Assembly: GCA_012719955.1 (NCBI GenBank)
Contig: JAAXZI010000010.1
Coordinates: 19,285 to 83,284 of the forward strand
Direction: 5' to 3'
DNA length: 64,000 nucleotides
DNA from: Phycisphaerae bacterium
Lineage (GTDB): Bacteria > Planctomycetota > Phycisphaerae > UBA1845 > PWPN01
Each line of letters opens with the position of its first letter. Position 1 is the first letter of the stretch. The translations under genes were made by a program, and so were the position numbers. Below, piece after piece: positions 42,301 through 49,400 of the stretch. Under the pieces are notes generated by a model. It had not been told where the DNA came from and made no database searches. It saw only the letters and a program-made list of their open reading frames with translations.

Positions 42301-43732
42301 CCCTCCTTTCGAGCCGAACATACGTCCCCAGCGCCCTGACCGCCCTTCTCAAGTCCCCCATCTCAACCAAAGCACGCCCCAGGCGCAGATAGGCGCGGGC
42401 ATATTCCGGTTCACGACGAACGACTTCCTGAAGCTTCACCACGCCGGCCGGAATCTTGCCCTCGGCGAGTTCAAGCACGCCCTCCAGGTAAAGCAGCAGC
42501 TCCGGCTCGACGTTGCCTCCCCTTAGATCCTCAATGGCCTTGCGGGCACGCTCAAACTGGCGGGCTGACACACAGATTTCCGCCACCACCGGGAGAACAT
42601 CCATCCGCTGTTCCCCCAGCGGCGCGGCCAGGGCCCGATCGACAACGGCAAGGGCAGCCGCCGTATCGTTCGCTTCCAAGGCAAGCTGGCCTTGCTGAAC
42701 GTAGATGGAGGTGACCGTTGGCGCAGCCTTCTCGGCCCGGCCCAGTACGGCCATCGCCCGGCCGGTCAGGCCCACCTGCGAGAACACCGTCGCAAGATTC
42801 ACCAGGACGTCGAAGTCCTCCGCCGCCAGGTCGTCGGCCGCCTCCAGGTCCTGGATGATTCGCCGGCGGTGCTCGGGAACCGGGCTGTACGCGGCTCCAA
42901 CCAGGCCAAGATAAAAACTGGCCCGAGCCAGGCGGGCTTCAGGCGATCGGGGGCTCTTTTCGACCAGATCGTCCAGGAGCTTTTCCGCCGCCTGCTGATC
43001 CTTCCGGTGCTCAACCAGCAGAGAGGCCAGTCGGGAGACAACAGCCGCGTCACCCGGATGAGCCTCTGCCGCGGAGGTCAGCACGGTCACGGCCTCATAG
43101 GGCCGTTTGCGGGCCACCAGCACCTCCGCCCGCGCCAGGAGAGCCGCGGGATCGCCGGGAGCCTGGGTTAACCACTCCTGGACCACCCGATCAGCATCAT
43201 CCAGCTTCTGCTGGGCCAGGAGGGCCGAGAGCAGATGACCACGGGCTTCCGCGCGTGCGGCCGCATCGATTCCGGGCGTATTCAGCCAGGCACGGGCAAC
43301 CCGCTCCACGTCGATTCGCGAGTCCAGGGCCGTGTAGGTTGCCAGCAGCCGCATGGCCGCGGTCTGATGGCCGGGCTGCTGGCGCAGCACCAGTTCCCAG
43401 GCATTCACAGCCTGTTGAACACTGCCCTGGGGCCTGGGGCGGCGACGCATCTGGGCGTCGGCATAGAGCAACAGGATTTCCGTATTGCGCTGATCGACGG
43501 CCAGATATCGCCCCAGTTCGACCGCGGCCCTGGTGTACTGACGGGCCTCATAGGCGGCCTTGCCGGTAGCCAGGGCCTTTTGCGCCGTGGCATGCCGACG
43601 GTACTTATGCAGCGACACTCCACCGCCAAGCAACAGCCCGCAGAGCAGGACAAGTATGAACACCTTGACAAGAACACGAGCAGATCGAGATGACCACATC
43701 GGCGGTATTCTCCTCTTCTTAAGACTCGACAT
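39371..43732 (-). CDS. Giant TPR protein (PrsT-like appearance)
   Basis: One N-terminal TM, then TPR-like repeats over ~1400 aa. Confidence 0.82.
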   Translation of the reverse strand: MSSLKKRRIPPMWSSRSARVLVKVFILVLLCGLLLGGGVSLHKYRRHATAQKALATGKAAYEARQYTRAAVELGRYLAVDQRNTEILLLYADAQMRRRPRPQGSVQQAVNAWELVLRQQPGHQTAAMRLLATYTALDSRIDVERVARAWLNTPGIDAAARAEARGHLLSALLAQQKLDDADRVVQEWLTQAPGDPAALLARAEVLVARKRPYEAVTVLTSAAEAHPGDAAVVSRLASLLVEHRKDQQAAEKLLDDLVEKSPRSPEARLARASFYLGLVGAAYSPVPEHRRRIIQDLEAADDLAAEDFDVLVNLATVFSQVGLTGRAMAVLGRAEKAAPTVTSIYVQQGQLALEANDTAAALAVVDRALAAPLGEQRMDVLPVVAEICVSARQFERARKAIEDLRGGNVEPELLLYLEGVLELAEGKIPAGVVKLQEVVRREPEYARAYLRLGRALVEMGDLRRAVRALGTYVRLERRAGRVNAAATVQLELARLCGRLERWDEALEVVRNLELRLADPDLAYRARLARVEFESQVARRQGPEGMATLQKHQAELETLAGQVDQPLPLRSLQARLAGWQGDLNRAETLLNVAPASAEGRQAIAVARIELYADAGRFEKAIAACQSALESADRSAVPDLRSRLAGLHAAAGDLATARRILQETVAESSGSARSAARLELARLLIRHQRPEEAREVLGQTIQDDPQCLAACLLLLQLSPAGEGRLSRQKVVDAIRRIEGEKGLNTQYWQAVVWLEGQDWADHRKDIESLLSECMSEASDWDAPVIALGALYEKAGETERALAAYERFLTVNNRNMVVAHRLLALAQEAQRWQVMERVLRVLPADEPSLGTYHLSLALAQGQTDRADQLLEKRIKANPEDFAARLQLCALKLQSDQIDEAERLLGEAMRIAPDAPQVLSARVQLHLHKKEHDAALRLCDEAIARQSHPDLLQLRSWVHEARGNLDRAAGDLRAMAAMEGATENGFLALGRLYARQQQVARALESWREGLAKVPQSYALRRDLAGMLLADPAKPEAAEGLRMVNDLLAEQPGDLTLLLMRADYLARTRPQEAEKEFETIVQMHPGSPEAWRGYAQAAVSRGQLDRARERVEKGLDANPRDVELLLLRCQLLITRSPELAAVSARQALEIQPGHEKAAVLLADALASSGNAKRAIQVLEKTLSQPDAGPLTAVRLALAHLHIQAGDFKAAETLIQQAQRQMPESEAVVRARILWHQAQGHWEALADLANDYQGRRPSDAQALRLIARALAGSGRTTEQQKSIQLFRQLAEEHPEDATLRHELGAAYFAAGDLEQTRAAYQQALTMDPANPVILNNWTWIVCEGMNDPAAALEWGRKALSIAPDNPHVLDTWGVLQYRLGRYEESREALQKCLAQEGLSRSTRASASFHLGRTLAKLESQESRKQLEKLLRSRDLERQLSEADRQEARSLLTQLTTTLQP

Positions 43733-44588
43733 TCACGCCGACAAGCGAACCGCGCGTGGACTCATCACGTCCCCATTCGTGGAACTGGGCGCGGGCGCAG
43801 AGCCGCCGGGCTCGGCTGCGCACCAGCAATGTAATCCCCGCATACAGCGGCAGGCACGGCCAGAGGCGTGGACGGCGGAGCAGCGAAGTCAGCAGGGCTT
43901 TGGGCGACTTGCGATCCGCCACCGGCGAGCCGGGAAACCGATCCCGTAACTGAAATTGGCCAACGCGAACCCGCGTTTTCACCCGTACCAGGCTTGCCAG
44001 GGTACGAGGCGCTTCCACGATCGAGCACGCACCGGGAACCGTGATGCGCTCGGCAGGCTCAAACCGGTAGCGCACAAAACCGTCGTCATTGATCACATCG
44101 GGAAAGGCTCCAAAGCGGGATCGGCCCTCCCGGGACAGGGCATAGGCGCCGGCCCCGACTTTTCCGCCGTGATTGTTGTAAGGCAGTTCGCGCCAGACGG
44201 CATAGTAGGCCCGAACCGGCCAGCTCGCCCGGGACAGATCGGTGCGCGGCTCAGGCCATGCAACCAACCCCTCGCCGCGCTCCAGGGCAGCGGCCATGCG
44301 CCGCACCGATTCGAGGTCCATGACCACATCGGCGTCGATGTAGAAGCGGGGAAATCCGCCGGCGACGGCATCACCCGCGTTCAGTGCGGCCACCTTGGAG
44401 CAGACCTCGATCTCAATAACCTTCACCGGCTCCCCGAAACCGCGGGCGATCCGGGCCGTGCGATCCGTGCAGCCGTTACACACGACAATCACCTCGATCT
44501 CGCCGGGGGCCGCGCCCTGGGTAAGAGCTTTCAGATTACGAGCGATAACGCTCTCCTCGTTATGAGCGGGAATGATGATGGAGACCAT
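43719..44588 (-). CDS. Glycosyltransferase family 2
   Basis: MVSIIIPAHNEESVIARNLKAL...EVIVVCNGCTDRTARIA...PRFYIDADVVMDLESV. Confidence 0.9.
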   Translation of the reverse strand: MVSIIIPAHNEESVIARNLKALTQGAAPGEIEVIVVCNGCTDRTARIARGFGEPVKVIEIEVCSKVAALNAGDAVAGGFPRFYIDADVVMDLESVRRMAAALERGEGLVAWPEPRTDLSRASWPVRAYYAVWRELPYNNHGGKVGAGAYALSREGRSRFGAFPDVINDDGFVRYRFEPAERITVPGACSIVEAPRTLASLVRVKTRVRVGQFQLRDRFPGSPVADRKSPKALLTSLLRRPRLWPCLPLYAGITLLVRSRARRLCARAQFHEWGRDESTRGSLVGVNVES

Positions 44589-44611
44589 AGGCTCTGTTCA
44601 CCTGAATCCTG

Positions 44612-45238
44612 TCAGCACCCAACGGCGGATTCCTCCGGGCGGGGCTGCTGCGCGTTGGGACGGACGCAGTGCTCTACAAGCAGGCGATGCACGGGCATGC
44701 CATGAACGAACGCCCGAATCCCCGCCAGCAGTCTCGAACAGGGCGAACTGCAGCCAACGACCTGCCCATACTCACGGTGCAGGCAGGAGCCGTTCCGCGA
44801 ACGAGACCCGAGGCAGCCTGAAACCTGCGGCGGGACCTGGCCCAGAAGCCGGTCCAATTGGATGGTCAATTCCTTTTCGTCGATGGCCAGGTGAACGGCC
44901 CCGAGGTCCGCAAACCGGCGGGCCGTAGCCACTTGGTGGTCGTTGCGGGTCTCCCCCAGATCGCCCCGCCGGGGCATGACCAGGATCGGCTTGGCCATTT
45001 CCAGTGCGGTAATGATGGAGCCCATGCCGGCGTGAGCCACAATCAGAGAGGCCTCGTGGAAGATGGCCCGGAAGCGCTGGGGTTCGAGAAACCTTTCGTG
45101 ACGCAGGTACACGGGCCGATACCGGCCGGGCCCGATCTGGGCGAACACATCCTGACATCCATTCAAGCCCACCCACTGGTCCACCGCCCGGATCAGGCGA
45201 TCGAAACCCATCTGAGCGCCCACGGTAACGAAAATCAT
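44612..45238 (-). CDS. PssE-like glycosyltransferase (GT28 C-terminal-like)
   Basis: MIFVTVGAQMGFDRLIRAVDQW...LIVAHAGMGSIITALEMAKPILVMPRRGDLGETRNDHQ; 4-bp overlap with PssD-like gene. Confidence 0.88.
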   Translation of the reverse strand: MIFVTVGAQMGFDRLIRAVDQWVGLNGCQDVFAQIGPGRYRPVYLRHERFLEPQRFRAIFHEASLIVAHAGMGSIITALEMAKPILVMPRRGDLGETRNDHQVATARRFADLGAVHLAIDEKELTIQLDRLLGQVPPQVSGCLGSRSRNGSCLHREYGQVVGCSSPCSRLLAGIRAFVHGMPVHRLLVEHCVRPNAQQPRPEESAVGC

Positions 45239-45711
45239 AGGACGCCTCCCATGAAATAAGGCCCCTCCGGCCGCGCCAGGTGCGGCCATTGGGTGAGCCA
45301 CAGGTCTGCATATTTCCCTACGCGCTGGCCCGAAAGAGAGAGCTTCTCCACATTGGCAATACTGTCGACCCAGATCGTCCGAGCCCCGAACCACTTGCCC
45401 AACCGCAACGCGAAGTAGCCGGGTGCGGCCCCGGTAGAGATTATCACATCCGGCCGTTCGCGCAAGAGAATGCACACGATCTGCAGGGCCATTTTCAGCA
45501 GGCCGAGCTTGTTCCATCGCGTGGCGTCATGGATCGCATGAAAACGTGCGGGAGCCACGTCGGCCTGATAAACGCCATTGACGGTGACGAAGATCACCTC
45601 GTGGTCGGCGAAGGCGCGCCGCAAGCGCAGAAGCTGGACCCAATGACCTCCGCCGGATGAAACGGCCAGAATCCGTTGCCTGACTGTTTTTGGTGAACTG
45701 GTGTAACGCAT
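45235..45711 (-). CDS. PssD/Alg14-like oligosaccharide biosynthesis protein
   Basis: ILAVSSGGGHWVQLLRLRRAF...DVIISTGAAPGYFALRLGKWFGARTIWVDSIANVEKLSLSGQ. Confidence 0.9.
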   Translation of the reverse strand: MRYTSSPKTVRQRILAVSSGGGHWVQLLRLRRAFADHEVIFVTVNGVYQADVAPARFHAIHDATRWNKLGLLKMALQIVCILLRERPDVIISTGAAPGYFALRLGKWFGARTIWVDSIANVEKLSLSGQRVGKYADLWLTQWPHLARPEGPYFMGGVL

Positions 45712-45967
45712 TGGGATAATGGGGTTTTTGATAACCTGCAGGCTTTGTCTCGGGACCGTGAAGCGAACGGCACCACCCGGGACTTCAGTCAGATCAATAT
45801 CAAGCTACTGCCGCTTTCAGTTGGAGCATTCCAGACATCCGTCGCAGCCAGACGGTTGTCTGTCCAAAGGCCGGCTGACCGGCCGTTTTCACGCCGCGAT
45901 TCGCAAGACTGTGGCACCGGAAAAGGCATTCCTGACAACTTCGTTCAGCTCATTCCACACAGACTAC

Positions 45968-45983
45968 TGGCAAGCACGATGCT
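45968..45983 (+). promoter_or_regulatory. Possible sigma-54-type promoter TGGCAAG-CACG-ATGCT
   Basis: Two mismatches to TGGCACG-N4-TTGCW with correct GG/GC spacing; over 500 bp upstream of the giant lipoprotein gene. Confidence 0.2.
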
Positions 45984-46483
45984 TCTGGGGGTTTAGACCC
46001 CAAAGCGGGGCCACCAGCGTGGAATAAGACGGCTTTCCGCCGATAGACTATTGACGTGTCTTTTGAAAGTCCGATAATCCAAACAACTGAGGTATCTCCT
46101 GAACGGAGTCGCTCTCAATTGGCCTCGTGGCCAAACAGTCTGACCAGGGGGAAACATGCCTGGCCGCATGCCAGACAGAATGGTCTACTGGAAATCCTCG
46201 TACTACCGAAGCGTATCCAAGGCCCCATAACTGAAGTCTCGTAGAGTGCCCAAAGCCCCATGAGACCCGGAATTTCACCCATTTCCGCAAAACACCACTT
46301 CAACAATTTGCCTATTTTTCCTACATATCCGAGATTAGTGCTGATCTGCATAGGGTCTTTGCGGACAGTTGAGGGGACTTGGAAAACGAAACCATCCTTC
46401 AAAACCTCTTAGAACCAAGAGGGCAAGGGAGCCACAGCATGGAAAGCTGGATTAGGAACGCCACCAAGGGGAAAGAGGGTGTC

Positions 46484-49400
46484 ATGCAGCCCCGACTGCG
46501 GGCCAGGTCGAACAGCTCGTTGGGCCGGCTTGGACGCCTCTGCCAAGTCTTCGCGTGCACAGTTCTGATGGTTGGAGCCATGGGACAATCCTGCACTTCC
46601 CCCATGGGAGGCGAGCCATCGAGTCAAGAAGACCAAGAAACGGTATTGGGTTTTCATCCAGAGCCCCCGGGGACATCAGGAACCTCCCAGCAGCAACTTA
46701 CGGTCAGCGCTTCAACAAATGAGGATCTGCCACATTTGCAGGTGACGTTTACCGCAGATACTTTAGATGGCCAGGCGCTTCCAGATGACGCGTATTCCTG
46801 GGATTTCGGGGATGGTACCGTGGGCACTGGCCGGCGAGTCACGCATGTTTACGCCCGTGCCGGCATCTACACGGCGGTCGTCTGCCTGAGCACGCTTCCG
46901 ATCGGCACCTCTGAGCCAATTTGCGGCAGCATCGCCGTCGAAGTGGGCGATATCCAGATGGAAGCCGCCGAAAAAGCCAATAATCTCAAAACCGCGGCGG
47001 CAATCATTTCAAGCACACCTACCAGTTCGAAAGAGTGGCAGAATGCCCCCTTCGAGGCTCAGAACGACACTTTCACGGTCAAGTTCGACGCCGTGCCCCA
47101 CGCAGCCAAGATTGACGGACTGACCTGGCTGTCGTCCGGTCCCAGCACCGGCTACAAGGACATGGCCGTCGTGGTGCGTTTCAACAACGCCGGCCGGATT
47201 GACTGCCGGAACGGTCATATCTACACCGCGGTCGCGCCGATCCCGTATAAGGCCGGCCAGACCTATCAATTCCGCGTTGAGATCGATGTCCCAACCCGTA
47301 CTTACAGCGCCTACGTGACGCTGGCGGGTGGAACAGAATTGCTTGTAGCCAAGGATTTTGCATTCCGAACGGAACAGGCCTCGGTCACCAGCCTGGACCA
47401 TTGGGGATTGCAGTCCAGCAGCGGCTCGCACACCGTTTCGAACTTCATGTTGGTGCCCCAAGGTCCGAGCAGCTCGCCGGCCTGGCAGAACACGGCCCTC
47501 GCTCCCCAGAGCGGCAGCTTTACGGCCGAGTTCGATGCGGTGCCTCACGGTACGAACATTGACGGCCTGACGGGGCTCTCGGCGGTCCCCGGCACGTGGT
47601 ATGACGACTACTCCATCCTGGTCCGGTTCAACGTGGATGGACGGATCGACTGCCGGAATGGCAATGTGTACGCCGCCGCAACCGACATACCGTACAAGGC
47701 GGGACACAGCTATCACTTCCGCCTCGAAGTCAATGTACCCGCGCGTACGTACAGCGTTTACGTGACGCCCGCGGGCGGCACCGAGCAGCTTGTGGCCCGG
47801 GATGCCGCATTCCGGACGGAGCAGGCTTCGGTCAGCAACCTGGCCAACTGGGGCATATGTGCCAGCATTGGCTCACATACGGTCAGCAACTTCAAGATTA
47901 CCGCTCAGGAACCCCCCAAGAATCAGCCACCGGTGGCCCACGCAGGGCCGGACCAGACGGTAACCGACACCGATGGAGACGGCAGCCAGACCGTCACCCT
48001 GGACGGCAGCGCCAGCAGCGATCCGGACGGGACTATCACCAGCTATCGCTGGACCGAGGGATCGTCCGTGCTGGCCGAAGGCGTCAAGGCGCAAGCGACC
48101 CTGCCAGTCGGGGTACACACCATTACGTTGACGGTGACGGATGATCAGGGTGAGACGGCTACCGATACGGTCACGATTAAGGTGGTGGCCGCGGGCCGGC
48201 TGGGCGTCTCCCCCGCCGGCAATCTGACCGCCTCGGGCCAAGCGGGCGGACCCTTCTCGCCGGCCAGCGCCAGCTACACGCTGAGCAATTCCGGCGGCGA
48301 GTCGATTCAGTGGGCGGCTCACAAGACCCAGAACTGGGTCACGCTGTCCAAGACCGGCGGCTCGCTGGCTTCCGGCGCCACCGACACGGTCACGGTCTCG
48401 ATCAACAGCGCAGCCAACACGCTCTCGGCCGGCAGCTACAACGACACGATCACGTTCACCAATTCGACCAACGGCACCGGCAGCACCACCCGGTCCGTCA
48501 GCCTGACGGTTGAGGCCCCCATGGACCTCCTGGACCTGGGCCTGTTCCTGGATACCGGCCCGGATAACAGCCTCGCCAGGGACGATTCCTTGTTCCAGAT
48601 CACGCAGCGCGATGGGGCGATCGTCATTGGCACGACCTCGACGGCGACCAACATTCACTCGCACTACATCGGAGCGGATTCGCATGGCTGGACGGCCTAC
48701 GAGTACACCGGCCGGATGCTGATCACGCATGCCGGCGGCGGGATCGGGATAACCGTGCTCTCGGATTATCCCAATTCGGACAGCTACTACCGTCTGCGTG
48801 CTTTCAACCACGAGGGTTTCCACATCGCTCCCCATCCGCACGAAGTGGTGACCATGAGTGGCGGAACAACCGAGAGCAGCGTGGCGCCTGTCGCGAATGT
48901 CTGGTATCGGTTCCGGTTGCAGGTGGAGGCCCTGGCCGACCGCACCACCCTTCGGGCCAAGGTCTGGCTCGATGGTCAGGCCGAGCCAACGGACTGGCAG
49001 ATCGACTGCTACGACGCTCATGCCAACCGGTTGCACGCCGGCACCGTCGGACTGTGGAGCATGGGGTCCGGCAACAAGTACTGGAGCGATCTGCGCGTCA
49101 GCGGTATCGCGAAGGCCCCCTCTGCCCTGTCGGTATCCCCGACCGGCGGTCTGACCGCCACGGGCAACGCGGGCGGCCCCTTCTCGCCTTCCGAGATGGA
49201 GTACACCCTGACCAATACGGGCTACCAGCCGATCAACTGGATGGCCAGCAAGAGCCAGAACTGGATCAGCCTGTCCAAGACCGGCGGAACGTTGGCCGCA
49301 GGGGCCTCCGAAACGGTGACCGTTTCGATCAGCAACGAAGCTGCCACACTCCCTGCGGGCGGCTACAACGATACTGTCGCGTTCACGAACGTGAGCAGCG

